A stretch of 64,000 nt of DNA from Chamaelirium japonicum (lineage: Eukaryota > Streptophyta > Magnoliopsida > Liliales > Melanthiaceae). This document shows positions 23,754 through 36,752 of the stretch, piece after piece. Each line of letters begins with the position of its first letter. Within the stretch, counting starts at the first letter, position 1. The notes beneath the pieces are model-generated. The model was not told where the DNA came from and ran no database searches. It saw only the letters and a list, made by a program, of their open reading frames with translations. Where the stretch lies: positions 62,551,173-62,615,172 of the forward strand of contig OX393551.1 of the NCBI GenBank assembly GCA_947650365.1, read 5' to 3'. The position numbers and the translations under genes were made by a program.

Positions 23754-26700
23754 ATGTCTTCGATCGATAAGAGTTGGATGCGTAATTCGAATCGCATGAG
23801 CCAAGAGTACAGAGAAGGAGTCAGGAATTTTCTGGATTTTACATTTGAGCGTCTTGCACCGCTTGATGGAAAAATTGTGTGTCCCTGTATAGACTGCGGA
23901 AGGGTGATTAGGAAGGTTCGAGAGGAATGTGAGGTTGATCTGGTAATGCGTGGCATTGACGTTACCTATACCCGTTGGTTCTCGCACGGTGAGGAGCTAG
24001 ATGCAGTCCCCATGGCAGCTCACGGTGAAACTTCAAACACAGTGATCGCTGATGATAATATTAATACAGACGATGACGATGACATGCAGGGTATGATACA
24101 TGATTTGCAAGGTGGAATAGGCACGGAAACACCGTCAGGTGATCAGCCCAATATCGAAGCGGACAAGTTCTACAGATTGCTTAAAGATGCCGAACAACCT
24201 CTATACCCGGGGTGTGAGAAGTTTTCAAAACTCTCTTTCACTGTAAAGCTTCTTCATTTGAAGTGCCTCAATGGTTGGAGTAATAAGTCATTTAATATGT
24301 TGGTAGAGTTGCTGAAAGAGGCTTTTCCTATGGGTGAGACAGTACCGAAATCATTCTACGAGGCGAAGAAGACAATTAAAGATCTCGGTCTGGGTTATGA
24401 GAAAATTGATGCATGCGTGAACGATTGTATGTTGTACCGGAAAGAGTACGAACATGCGCGGTCATGCCACATATGCGGAGCAACGAGATATAAAGAGACG
24501 GATGCCGAGTCTAGTACCAGTCGAAGGAAGAAAAATGTATCTGCAAAGGTTCTCCTATACTTCCCGCTCAGGGACAGGCTTCAGAGGTTGTTTATGTCAT
24601 CGAAGACTGCTGAGCACATGAGGTGGCATGCACGAGAACGTACAGATGACGGGATTATGAGACATCCGGCCGACTCTCTGACGTGGAAAGATTTTGATCA
24701 TACATATCCTGAATTCGCATGTGAAGTTCGCAACGTCAGGTTAGGGCTTGCTAGCGATGGCTTCAATCCCTTTGGGAATATGAGTGTGTCGTACAGCATT
24801 TGGCCAGTTGTCCTAGTTCCATACAATTTGCCTCCCTGGATGTGCTTAAAAAAGCCATACACAATGCTCTCCTTGCTCATTCCCGGACCCAGGTCGCCTG
24901 GTAATGATATTGACGTTTACTTGCAGCCGTTGATTGAGGAGTTGAACGAGTTATGGGAAGTTGGGGCCGATACGTATGATGCCTCGTTGCGCCAGAATTT
25001 TCGGATGCATGCGGCACTTCTATGGACCATCAACGATTTTCCTGCATATGCCAACTTATCCGGGTGGAGTACTAAAGAAAAATTGGCGTGCCCTACATGC
25101 AATAAGGAGACAGATTCATTACGATTGAAGAACGGAGGCAAGTTCTGTTATATGGGCCATCGAAGATTCCTTGTTGACGGCCATAAGTGGAGGCAGAACA
25201 AAAGAGCTTTCAACGGCAAGAAGGAACTTGCAAAGGCCCCGGAGCAGCTTTCGGGGGTAGAAGTCTTGTGCGAATTGGATCAGCTTGATGCCGTGGCACT
25301 TGGAAAAGGTAAAAAGAAGAGAACGCATGAAGATTCTACGCGTGAGCATAACTGGAAGAAGAAGAGTATTTTCTTTAAACTACCGTACTGGAGCAGCCTA
25401 CTCTTGCGGCATAACTTGGATGTCATGCATATTGAGAAAAATGTGTGTGACAATATTATAGGAACACTGCTGAATCTCGACGGTAAGACGAAGGATAATC
25501 TTAAATCTCGTCTCGATCTTAAGGAGTTGGGCATCCGAAAATCACTTCATCCCCAAGAGATTGGGGATAAGTATGTGTTGCCAGTTGCATGCTACACCAT
25601 GAGCTCACAGCAAAAGGCAGCCTTATGTGCATTCCTACGGTCTGTGAAAACGCCAGACGGTTATTCTTCGAATATCGCACGATGCGTGCAAGAGAACGGC
25701 CGGAAGTTGTCTGGATTAAAGAGCCACGATTGTCATGTTCTTATGCAGCGATTGTTATCTCTTGCTATACGTGGGAATTTAACCGAAGAGGTGTCCGGTC
25801 CGTTAATTGAGCTCAGCACTTTTTTCAGACAGTTGTGCTCGAAGGTACTTAGAGTGGACCAACTTGAACAGATGGAGAGGGATATTGCGCTCACATTGTG
25901 CAAGTTAGAGATGATATTTCCACCTTCATTCTTTGATGTCATGGTGCATTTGACCGTTCACTTGGCAAATGAGGCCAAACTCGGCGGCCCAGTTCATTAC
26001 CGGTGGATGTATTTTATCGAGAGGTAATCGTCTCGTCTCATTCGCACAATGTATTTGATCGTTCTTGATATATTCATACAAATATTTTTTTCTCAAATTA
26101 GGTACTTGCGAACATTGAAATCATATGTTCGTAATAAAAGTCGTCCGGAGGGATCAATTGCTGAAGGATACCTAGCAGAAGAATGTCTAACATTCTGCTC
26201 AAGATACCTACATGGTATAGACACGCGATTCAATCAACTTGAGCGGAACTATGACGGTGGTCCAATAGACTTCGATGGGGGTCTGTCTATATTTGCCGAA
26301 ATGGGTAGACCTGTAGGAGGAGGCAAAACCCGTCGATTGTCTGTAGATGAGATTCAACAGGCACATATGTATGTGTTGCGCCAATGTGATGAAGTGTGGC
26401 CATTCATTGAGTAAGCATTTTACGATCATTTACTCATTCTTTCAGTCCATTCATTAAGTATATGTGCTAATTATAATCTAATTCATAACCGGTAAAACAG
26501 GAAGCATAAAGCCATCATTAATAATCGGGGTATTCGAAATGCTCCCCAAATTCATGATCGTGAATTCCCATCGTGGTTCGAGAAACACGTAAGTATTCAC
26601 ATCATTACTGAATTTCATTGACATCCATTACCGAACAATAATTATGTGTTCATATCATGAATGTCGTGTGGTTATTATAGGCACAGGAGCTGCACGACAA

Positions 26701-27355
26701 CCACGATCCGCTGATGAATGAGGATCTCTGGCGCTTATCTTGTAGTCCTTTGCAAGACGCAATATCGTACGATGGTTATATCGTGAACGGTTATAGATTT
26801 CGGACGAAAGATAGTGAAAAATCACGAAGAACCCAAAATAGTGGGGTTGTCGTCAACGGTGAGCAAGAAGAATTAGAAAATATCGACTTCTACGGCGTCC
26901 TCAACGAGATTCTCGAGATTAAATTCCTTGGCCAAAATCGGATCGTATTATTCAAATGCGATTGGTATGATGTTAATAATCGCGGGACTGGTCATAATGT
27001 CGACAAATACGGTTTTATCAGCATCAACACTGCCAAGAGATTGAATACCCAATATGAAGATCCATTCATTCTTGCCTCTCAAGCGCAACAGATATTTTAT
27101 GCACCGGATAATACCTCTCCAGGTTGGCAAATTGTAGTCAGGTCACCACCCAGAGATTTTTACGACATGGGAGACAAGGATGCGGGGGTCGTCGATGATG
27201 ATTTGGATGCATACCAGAATGATGAGATAATCATTGTCGACGCAGTGCACGACGAAAATGAAGATGTCGACAATATAAACTGGACAGCGAATGCAGATCA
27301 AATAATAGAAGAGGGAAGCGATGAGAGTGACAGAGATGAGACAGAAAATGACTAG
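23754..27355 (+). CDS. CACTA TNPD-like transposase, four exons
   Basis: Exons 23754-26023, 26102-26410, 26501-26588 and 26681-27355 join in phase to 1114 codons (1113 aa) with no internal stop. Domains in order: transposase-associated N-terminus (about 5-80, with cysteines in IVCPCIDCGRV); TNP2/Transposase_21 core (about 240-580, with LACPTCNK and NLDVMHIEKNVCDNI); DUF4218 (about 610-790, with SYVRNKSRPEGSIAEGYLAEE after the first splice, of which the run is 21 residues so cited from SYVRNK only); and DUF4216 (about 950-1010, with VLFKCDWYD). The tail is acidic. The product should cut and join the element's ends together with the TNPA-like protein. Start chosen at the first in-frame ATG before the N-terminal domain. 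Confidence 0.92.
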
Positions 27356-27459
27356 ACCGTATGTAAATCAAATTGTTTCATATTTAAATCATACTGTTTC
27401 ACCGATTCATATGTAAATCATACCGTTTCATATGTAAATCATACCGTTTCACCGATTTA

Positions 27460-28580
27460 CGATCCGACCGATTCACCGATTTAGAGTCTAAGAGTTGGAA
27501 AATCATAAGTTAGCGTGTTTCGGATATGAAATAGGTTTCGATTCGATCGGATCGTCATCGGATCGGCATCCGATAATTCGAACTTGGAATTATTCCGTAT
27601 TTCGGACTTGCGAGCGGGTTCTAATTGGATATTTGACCAATTTACGCTCCGATTCACCGATTTAGAGTCTAAGTGTTGGAAAATCATAAGTTAGCGTGTT
27701 TCGGATATAAAATAGGTTTGGATTCGATCGGATCGTCATCGGCTCGGCATCCGATAATTCGAACTTAGAATTATTCCGTATTTCGGACTTACGAGCGGGT
27801 TCTAATTGGATATTTGACCAATTTACGCTCCGATTCACCGATTTAGAGTCTAAGTGTTGGAAAATCATAAGTTAGCGTGTTTCGGATGTGAAATAGGTTT
27901 GGATTCGATCCGATCGTCATCGGATCGGCATCCGGTAATTCGAAGTTGGATTTATTCCGTATTTCGGACTTGCGAGCGGGTTCTAATTGGATATTTGACC
28001 AATTTACGCTCCGATTCACCGGTTTAGAGTCTAAGTGTTGGAAAATCATAAGTTAGCGTGTTTCGGATATGAAATAGGTTTGGATTCGATCCGATCGTCA
28101 TCGGATCGGCATCCGGTAATTCGAAGTTGGAATTATTCCGTATTTCGGACTTGCGAGCGGGTTCTAATTGGATATTTGACCAATTTACGCTCCGATTCAC
28201 CGGTTTAGAGTCTAAGTGTTGGAAAATCATAAGTTAGCGTGTTTCGGATATGAAATAGGTTTGGATTCGATTCGATCGTCATCGGATCGACATCCGGTAA
28301 TTCGATGTTGGAATTATTCCGTATTTCGGACTTGCGAGCGGGTTCTAATTGGATATTTGACCAATTTACGCTCCGATTCACCGATTTAGAGTCTAAGTGT
28401 TGGAAAATCATAAGTTAGCGTGTTTCGGATATAAAATAGGTTTGGATTCGATCCGATCGTCATCGGATCGGCATCCGATAATTCGAACTTGGAATTATAT
28501 TCCGTATTTCGGACTTCCGAGCGGGTTCTAATTGGATATTTGACCACTTTACGATCCGATTAACCGATTTAGAGTCTAAC
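27460..28580 (-). repeat. 181-bp satellite array A (minus orientation)
   Basis: About six tandem 181-bp units between the TNPD-like stop and the TNPA-like start. Each unit is the reverse complement of the units at 30511-35185. Unit spacing is exactly 181 bp between successive copies (27687, 27868, 28049, 28230, 28411). The array is flanked on both sides by short CATATGTAAATCATAC-type repeats (27357-27460 and 28580-28735). Confidence 0.95.
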
Positions 28581-28736
28581 TGTTTCATATTGTTTCATAT
28601 TGCGAGCGGGTTCATATTGTTTTATATTGTTTCATATGTAAATCATACTGTTTCATATATAAATCAAACTGTTTCATATTGTTTCATATGTAAATCTTAA
28701 ATCTTACTGTTTCATATGTAAATTAAATTGTTTCAG

Positions 28737-30437
28737 ATGGCATCACGGTCATATGTTCGTAGAGGCAGAGGCAGAGGCAGGGGTGGGGTAGCTCAGAGCG
28801 CTCCGGCTGCCACCCCAGGGTCCGAGGCTGAGCCGTCCGGATCTGGTAGTGCTGTTCCTCTCTCCACACCAGCTCCTGCTGTGGTCACAGCCTCCGGAGC
28901 TTCGAGCAGTGCTCAGCACTCGGCTGCAGCGTCTACGCCCACAGGTAATGTTTAGATCTAAAGTTTTATACATGTTGTAAATACTTCTTCAGTACTGATG
29001 TATATTTTATTTGCAGGGTCGACCAGGTGTGTAGGCGACCGGGGCGTGACGACGGCCCGGCGCTTGTCGGCCTTACGCGAGCCGCTGTCCCTACAGTGGA
29101 GCGGCCATACCTTTGTGGGCGAGCACGCTTCTGACGCCGCCACGTGGGTCGGCATGATAGTACGGGAGGAGAGGAATGCCCCGATTGTGGGGTTAAGGGG
29201 GTGGAAGAACATTGATGCATCCTATAAGGAGAGGATGTATCAGCAGTTTTTGGTACGTTAGTTTCATTAAAGCATTTTAGAATAATATCGTACTTCTTTA
29301 TAATTTGATTTGATAAAATGACTTGTTTCTAAATTGATTTTACAGGAGAAATTTAAATGGGAGAACATGGAAACCGACACCCATCGGGAGGACTTGTGGA
29401 AGACGATGGGTGAGCGGTACAGGGATTACCGTCACGAGCTCTACAAGCTCTACGGTTACTTGGTCGGCCAGCCGGCAGAGGAGGTACAGGCTGCGGCCGG
29501 GACGAGAGACGCGCCACCGCTACACATTCTACAGTTTTTGGTCGCTCACTGGGCCACCCCTAGCTTTCAGGTATAATTTTAATTTTATTGATTCGTACTT
29601 GTTTTAATGTTATACTAAAAATTTGTATTGATGTTTCAAAATTTAATCGATTGACACAGGTGAAATCTGCTGTAGGCAAGCAGAATAGAAGTGCCTCGAC
29701 GACACCTGCTCCAGTGAAGGGGAGGACCTCCATGCCCCAGCTTGCCCAGCAGCTGGTAAATGATACAAACATTGTTATTATTTAAAGCTCTATACATGTT
29801 ATATTAACTCGTCTATTTATTTTATATGTCCAACAGACACAGTCCTTGGGCCACGAGCCTAATAGGATTGACCTTTTTGAGGCCTCTAGGAGGCGGCGTA
29901 TCGATGGGGCATTTCTGGACGACAGGGTTGCCTCGCAAGTGGTAAGTAATTAAATTACTGTTAATATATTCTTATACATATGCCATAAAATATCATTGAA
30001 TATCATTGGTTGTTTTTATATAGGAGAGGATGCGACTTATGGTGACCCCGTCGGGCGAGGCCGGCTCCTCCTCCAGCTCAGTATCTGTCGACTCAGCGAT
30101 GGATACTGTGCTGAGACCTGCCACGCACGGCCGTGTCCTCTGTACGGGCCTTGGAGTCACGCCCTCCTCCTACTTTGGACGAGAGGGTATGCGCTCGAGG
30201 GCACGGGACACCCAGACCGGTGCTATCACTCAGCTGCAGTCTGCGCTAGACGCGGAGCGAGAGCAGAGGCAGGCCCTCGAGCAGAGGATGGAGGCGGAGC
30301 GAGAGCAGAGGCAGGCCCTCGAGCAGAGGGTTGAGGCGGAGAAGAAGGCCCTCGATGAGGAAAGAGAAGCTCGCAGGGAACTGGAGCGTAAATTTAATGA
30401 ATTCATAAGCCGGTCTAGCGGTGGCTCATCCTCATGA
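28737..30437 (+). CDS. CACTA TNPA-like DNA-binding protein, six exons
   Basis: Exons 28737-28944, 29017-29252, 29346-29570, 29660-29755, 29837-29941 and 30024-30437 join in phase to 428 codons (427 aa) with GT-AG introns and no stop. The N-terminus is arginine/glycine-rich (RRGRGRGRGG) then Ala/Ser/Pro-rich. Residues about 90-190 match the plant En/Spm transposase family (Transposase_24/Ptta), with WKNIDASYKERMYQQF and REDLWKTMGERYRDYRHELY. The C-terminus contains a long charged coiled coil with two EREQRQALEQR repeats (about residues 355-415). By analogy with En/Spm TNPA it binds the subterminal CCGACGG motifs and dimerises. It lies exactly between the two inverted satellite arrays. Confidence 0.88.
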
Positions 30438-30510
30438 TCAGGTACTTACTAATCTTTATAATATTAGCAAAAAATATGAATCTTACTAATTTGAGTTTTG
30501 ATCATATTAT

Positions 30511-33500
30511 CACACTTATGATTTTCCAACACTTAGACTATAAATCGGTAAATCGAATCGTAAATGGTCACTCTCTCTCTCATGGTAATGATGTAGCCGG
30601 TAATGATGTAGCCTCTGTTTTTCTTTTAAATACGGAATAATTCCAAGTTCGAATTACCGGATGCCGATCCGATGACGATCGGATCGAATCCAAACCTATT
30701 TCATATCCGAAACACGCTAACTTACGATTTTCCAACACTTAGACTCTAAACCGGTGAATCGGAGCGTAAATTGGTCAAATATCCAATTAGAACCCGCTCG
30801 CAAGTCCGAAATACGGAATAAATCCAACTTCGAATTATCGGATGCCGATCCGATGACGATCGGATCGAATCCAAACCTATTTCATATCCGAAACACGCTA
30901 ACTTATGATTTTCCAACACTTAGACTCTAAATCGGTGAATCGGAGCGTAAATTGGTCAAATATCCAATTAGAACCCGCTCGCAAGTCCGAAATACGGAAT
31001 AATTCCAACTTCGAATTATCGGATGCCGAGCCGATGACGATCGGATCGAATCCAAACCTATTTTATATCCGAAACACGCTAACTTATGATTTTCCAACAC
31101 TTAGACTCTAAATCGGTGAATCGGAGCGTAAATTGGTCAAATATCCAATTAGAACCCGCTCGCAAGTCCGAAATACGGAATAATTCCAACTTCGAATTAC
31201 CGGATGCCGATCCGATGACGATCGGATCGAATCCAAACCTATTTCATATCCGAAACACGCTAACTTATGATTTTCCAACACTTAGACTCTAAATCGGTGA
31301 ATCGAAGCGTAAATTGGTCAAATATCCAATTAGAACCCGCTCGCAAGTCCGAAATACGGAATAATTCCAAGTTCGAATTATCGGATGCCGAGCCGATGAC
31401 GATCCGATCGAATCCAAACCTATTTTATATCCGAAAACTTATGATTTTCCAACACTTAGACTCTAAATCGGTGAATCGGAGCGTAAATTGGTCAAATATC
31501 CAATTAGAACCCACTCGCAAGTCCGAAATTCGGAATAATTCCAAGTTCGAATTATCGAATGCCGATCCGATGACGATCCGATCGAATCCAAACCTATTTT
31601 ATATCCGAAACACGCTAACTTATGATTTTCCGGAATAATTCCAAGTTCGAATTACCGGATGCCGATCCGATGACGATCGGATCGAATCCAAACCTATTTC
31701 ATATCCGAAACACGCTAACTTATGATTTTCCAACACTTAGACTCTAAACCGGTGAATCGGAGCGTAAATTGGTCAAATATCCAATTAGAACCCGCTCGCA
31801 AGTCCGAAATACGGAATAAATCCAACTTCGAATTATCGGATGCCGATCCGATGACGATCGGATCGAATCCAAACCTATTTCATATCCGAAACACGCTAAC
31901 TTATGATTTTCCAACACTTAGACTCTAAACCGGTGAATCGGAGCGTAAATTGGTCAAATATCCAATTAGAACCCGCTCGCAAGTCCGAAATACGGAATAA
32001 ATCCAACTTCGAATTATCGGATGCCGATCCGATGACGATCGGATCGAATCCAAACCTATTTCATATCCGAAACACGCTAACTTATGATTTTCCAACACTT
32101 AGACTCTAAATCGGTGAATCGGAGCGTAAATTGGTCAAATATCCAATTAGAACCCGCTCGCAAGTCCGAAATACGGAATAATTCCAACTTCGAATTATCG
32201 GATGCCGAGCCGATGACGATCCGATCGAATCCAAACCTATTTTATATCCGAAACACGCTAACTTATGATTTTCCAACACTTAGACTCTAAATCGGTGAAT
32301 CGGAGCGTAAATTGGTCAAATATCCAATTAGAACCCGCTCGCAAGTCCGAAATACGGAATAATTCCAACTTCGAATTACCGGATGCCGATCCGATGACGA
32401 TCGGATCGAATCCAAACCTATTTCATATCCGAAACACGCTAACTTATGATTTTCCAACACTTAGACTCTAAATCGGTGAATCGAAGCGTAAATTGGTCAA
32501 ATATCCAATTAGAACCCGCTCGCAAGTCCGAAATACGGAATAATTCCAAGTTCGAATTATCGGATGCCGAGCCGATGACGATCCGATCGAATCCAAACCT
32601 ATTTTATATCCGAAACACGCTAACTTATGATTTTCCAACACTTAGACTCTAAATCGGTGAATCGGAGCGTAAATTGGTCAAATATCCAATTAGAACCCGC
32701 TCGCAAGTCCGAAATACGGAATAATTCCAAGTTCGAATTACCGGATGCCGAGCCGATGACGATCGGATCGAATCCAAACCTATTTCATATCCGAAACACG
32801 CTAACTTATGATTTTCCAACACTTAGACTTTAAATCGGTGAATCAGAGCGTAAATTGGTCAAATATCCAATTAGAACCCGCTCGCAAGTCCGAAATACGG
32901 AATAATTCCAACTTCGAATTACCGGATGCCGATCCGATGACGATCGGATCGAATCCAAACCTATTTCATATCCGAAACACGCTAACTTATGATTTTCCAA
33001 CACTTAGACTCTAAATCGGTGAATCGGAGCGTAAATTGGTCAAATATCCAATTAGAACCCGCTCGCAAGTCCGAAATACGGAATAATTCCAAGTTCGAAT
33101 TACCGGATGCCGAGCCGATGACGATCGGATCGAATCCAAACCTATTTCATATCCGAAACACGCTAACTTATGATTTTCCAACACTTAGACTCTAAATCGG
33201 TGAATCGGAGCGTAAATTGGTCAAATATCCAATTAGAACCCGCTCGCAAGTCCGAAATACGGAATAATTCCAACTTCGAATTACCGGATGCCGAGCCGAT
33301 GACGATCGGATCGAATCCAAACCTATTTAATATCTGAAACACGCTAACTTATGATTTTCCAACACTTAGACTCTAAATCGGTGAATCGGAGCGTAAATTG
33401 GTCAAATATCCAATTAGAACCCGCTCGCAAGTCCGAAATACGGAATAATTCCAAGTTCGAATTACCGGATGCCGAGCCGATGACGATCGGATCGAATCCA

Positions 33501-35185
33501 AACCTATTTCATATCCGAAACACGCTAACTTATGATTTTCCAACACTTAGACTCTAAATCGGTGAATCGGAGCGTAAATTGGTCAAATATCCAATTAGAA
33601 CCCGCTCGCAAGTCCGAAATACGGAATAATTCCAAGTTCGAATTACCGGATGCCGAGCCGATGACGATCGGATCGAATCCAAACCTATTTCATATCCGAA
33701 ACACGCTAACTTATGATTTTCCAACACTTAGACTCTAAATCGGTGAATCGGAGCGTAAATTGGTCAAATATCCAATTAGAACCCGCTCGCAAGTCCGAAA
33801 TACGGAATAATTCCAAGTTCGAATTACCGGATGCCGAGCCGATGACGATCGGATCGAATCCAAACCTATTTCATATCCGAAACACGCTAACTTATGATTT
33901 TCCAACACTTAGACTCTAAATCGGTGAATCGGAGCGTAAATTGGTCAAATATCCAATTAGAACCCGCTCGCAAGTCCGAAATACGGAATAATTCCAAGTT
34001 CGAATTACCGGATGCCGAGCCGATGACGATCGGATCGAATCCAAACCTATTTCATATCCGAAACACGCTAACTTATGATTTTCCAACACTTAGACTCTAA
34101 ATCGGTGAATCGGAGCGTAAATTGGTCAAATATCCAATTAGAACCCGCTCGCAAGTCCGAAATACGGAATAATTCCAAGTTCGAATTACCGGATGCCGAG
34201 CCGATGACGATCGGATCGAATCCAAACCTATTTCATATCCGAAACACGCTAACTTATGATTTTCCAACACTTAGACTCTAAATCGGTGAATCGGAGCGTA
34301 AATTGGTCAAATATCCAATTAGAACCCGCTCGCAAGTCCGAAATACGGAATAATTCCAAGTTCGAATTACCGGATGCCGAGCCGATGACGATCGGATCGA
34401 ATCCAAACCTATTTCATATCCGAAACACGCTAACTTATGATTTTCCAACACTTAGACTCTAAATCGGTGAATCGGAGCGTAAATTGGTCAAATATCCAAT
34501 TAGAACCCGCTCGCAAGTCCGAAATACGGAATAATTCCAAGTTCGAATTACCGGATGCCGAGCCGATGACGATCGGATCGAATCCAAACCTATTTCATAT
34601 CCGAAACACGCTAACTTATGATTTTCCAACACTTAGACTCTAAATCGGTGAATCGGAGCGTAAATTGGTCAAATATCCAATTAGAACCCGCTCGCAAGTC
34701 CGAAATACGGAATAATTCCAACTTCGAATTACCGGATGCCGATCCGATGACGATCGGATCGAATCCAAACCTATTTCATATCCGAAACACGCTAACTTAT
34801 GATTTTCCAACACTTAGACTCTAAATCGGTGAATCGGAGCGTAAATTGGTCAAATATCCAATTAGAACCCGCTCGCAAGTCCGAAATACGAAATAATTCC
34901 AAGTTCGAATTATCGAATGCCGAGCCGATGACGATCGGATCGAATCCAAACCTATTTCATATCCGAAACACGCTAACTTATGATTTTCCAACACTTAGAC
35001 TCTAAATCGGTGAATCGGAGCGTAAATTGGTCAAATATCCAATTAGAACCCGCTCGCAAGTCCGAAATACGGAATAATTCCAAGTTCAAATTACCGGATG
35101 CCGAGCCGATGACGATCGGATCGAATCCAAACCTATTTCAAAATCGAAACACGCTAACTTATCATTTTTTAACGCTTAGACTCAG
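30511..35185 (+). repeat. 181-bp satellite array B (plus orientation)
   Basis: About 26 tandem units, mostly exactly 181 bp, starting right after the TNPA-like stop. Two units are shorter: the one from 31267 lacks about 10 bp and that from 31620 about 80 bp. The first unit (30520) is partial and interrupted. Each full unit contains arms CGATCCGAT and ATCGGATCG around a 4-nt spacer, or a one-base variant of it. Units from about 33351 to 34640 are nearly identical, pointing to recent expansion. Each unit also holds a 68-codon open frame by chance of sequence; these are not proposed as genes. Confidence 0.96.
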
Positions 35186-35229
35186 TTATAGATATAAACC
35201 ATTTTTTTAATAAATACATGTTAATTGCA

Positions 35230-35360
35230 GGAGCAGGGCGGCGTCAGGGGATCGATGAGAGCACCAGCGTTGGTGGTGGGCGGGCGTGGTTGAGATAGGG
35301 CGGCGTCAGGGGATCGATGAGAGCACCGGCGTTGGTGGCGGGCGGGGGTGGTTGAGATAG
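35230..35360 (+). repeat. Tandem duplication (about 66 bp) in CACTA 3' part
   Basis: Two near-identical copies of a GC-rich unit containing GGGCGGCGTCAGGGGATCGA. It follows array B; short AT-rich GGTAATATTTGATAAATT-type repeats come after it at about 35455-35570. Confidence 0.8.
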
Positions 35361-35636
35361 GACATGTATCATCTCTCAGTTCTGGATTGTGTAAATATTG
35401 TTTTGTAATATATGGTTATTTTTTCTTCTATCTATAATTGTCGGCCGGGAACTGTGGTAATATTTGATAATTTGCTGTAATTTTTTATCAATTTAGGTAA
35501 TATTTTATAAATTATGGTAATATTTGATAAATTGTGGTAATATTTGATAAATTGTGGTAATATATTGTGGTATTGAATCACAGGAATTAAATAACATTAT
35601 TTATGTAAATTTATTAAAAAAAAAAAGATACTTATT

Positions 35637-36165
35637 ACCGACGGAAATAAATTATTCCGTCGGTAATAATATTTTTATTTTTTTTAAATTATTAATGATT
35701 TGCCGACGGCATATAATATCCGTCGGTAATATATATAGTATTACCGACGGGTAATATATATATCCGTCGGTAATATATATAGTATTACCGACGGTGATAT
35801 TAATTTGGTCGGTAATATATATATTATTACCGACGGGTAATATATATATGTGTCGGTAATATATATAGTATTACCGACAGTATAAACTATACTCGTCGGT
35901 AAAATGTTTATATATTACCGACGGATTCTTATAGTTCGTCGGCAATACTATATTATATTAGTTTTAAATTGATTAAATATTACCGACGGCGTTCTAATTA
36001 CCGTCGGTATTAATTATTAATACCGACGGTAATATTTGGTCCGTCGTATTGTTTTCCCCGACGCCTTTTTTCCCGACAGCCAGCGACGGAAATATCTTCC
36101 GTCGCTATATAATATTACCGACGAAATTTTAATATTACCGACGGATATTGTCCGTCGGTAATAAC
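35637..36165. repeat. CACTA right subterminal repeats
   Basis: Many CCGACGG/CCGTCGG motifs in both orientations separated by AT-rich TATATATA-type spacers. They match the motif of the left end but lack its hairpin modules. Confidence 0.9.
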
Positions 36166-36184
36166 TGTTTTTTTTGTAGTGAAT

Positions 36185-36752
36185 CTGCACGAGTCAGGTC
36201 GGTGGCCGAACGTCGCCCTGCATGGCGGCAGCGATAAGCCATTGCGGCATCCGTGGTGGTTTGCACCACACATTAGTGACCGTAGCACAATTGCAAGTGT
36301 TACCCTTGATGGTATGCAATTGCATCGGCAATTGAGCCACCCCGGGTAATATGTGTGTTGTAAATAGCCAGACCCAAATGAGAAACCTTGGGGGTTAGTT
36401 ACATAATTGAGGGCTGTACAATTCTCTCAAAAGAAATCCTGTAGAATAGTCCCAACAATCACCAAACAAGAAGAAGAAAGAAAAAATCATGTAAAATAGT
36501 CCCAACAATCGCAAATGGAGGAGAGAGAGCTTCAACAATCACTCAAACCTCAAGATGGAAGAAAAACCAAACATCTATCAAAAAGAAATAAGTGGTATCA
36601 ATCAGGGCCAGCCTAAAACCTAAATTGCTTAGGTCAATAGTTGCTCATTGATACTACCTTATCCTATCCTGCGAAACAGAATTGGACTACAACCTCGCAA
36701 AATTGGGTCTCACTTCCCCTTCGCTTTCCGTAATCCCCCGGTTTCTTTCCCC
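36185..36752. other. Right flank of the CACTA element, nothing recognised
   Basis: Between the CACTA right duplication and a small MITE. No gene or clear repeat seen. Confidence 0.5.

Larger units (their letters stand above)
21271..36181 (+). mobile_element. CACTA (En/Spm) DNA transposon, apparently intact
   Basis: The 14,911-bp element begins CACTACAAGAAAGA and ends with the complement of CACTACAAAAAAAA. It is flanked by AAT at 21268-21270 and 36182-36184, the 3-bp duplication expected for CACTA. Both ends are packed with short CCGACGG/CCGTCGG subterminal motifs, the sites where En/Spm TNPA-type proteins bind. Inside, in the same direction, lie a TNPD-like transposase gene (23754-27355) and a TNPA-like gene (28737-30437). 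Both are open through all exons with GT-AG junctions. Two 181-bp satellite arrays in opposite orientation account for about 5.8 kb. It may be autonomous; activity cannot be judged from one copy. Confidence 0.95.

Noticed and set aside
27460-28580. CRISPR-like regular repeats
   Set aside because: The units are contiguous with no unique spacers, and the genome is a plant nuclear genome.
27481-35210. About 25 nearly identical 68-codon open frames starting MIFQHLDSK, one per satellite unit
   Set aside because: The unit length (181 bp) is not a multiple of three, frames overlap the next unit by 26 bp, they face opposite ways in the two arrays, and there is no sign of translation. They follow from the repeat sequence.
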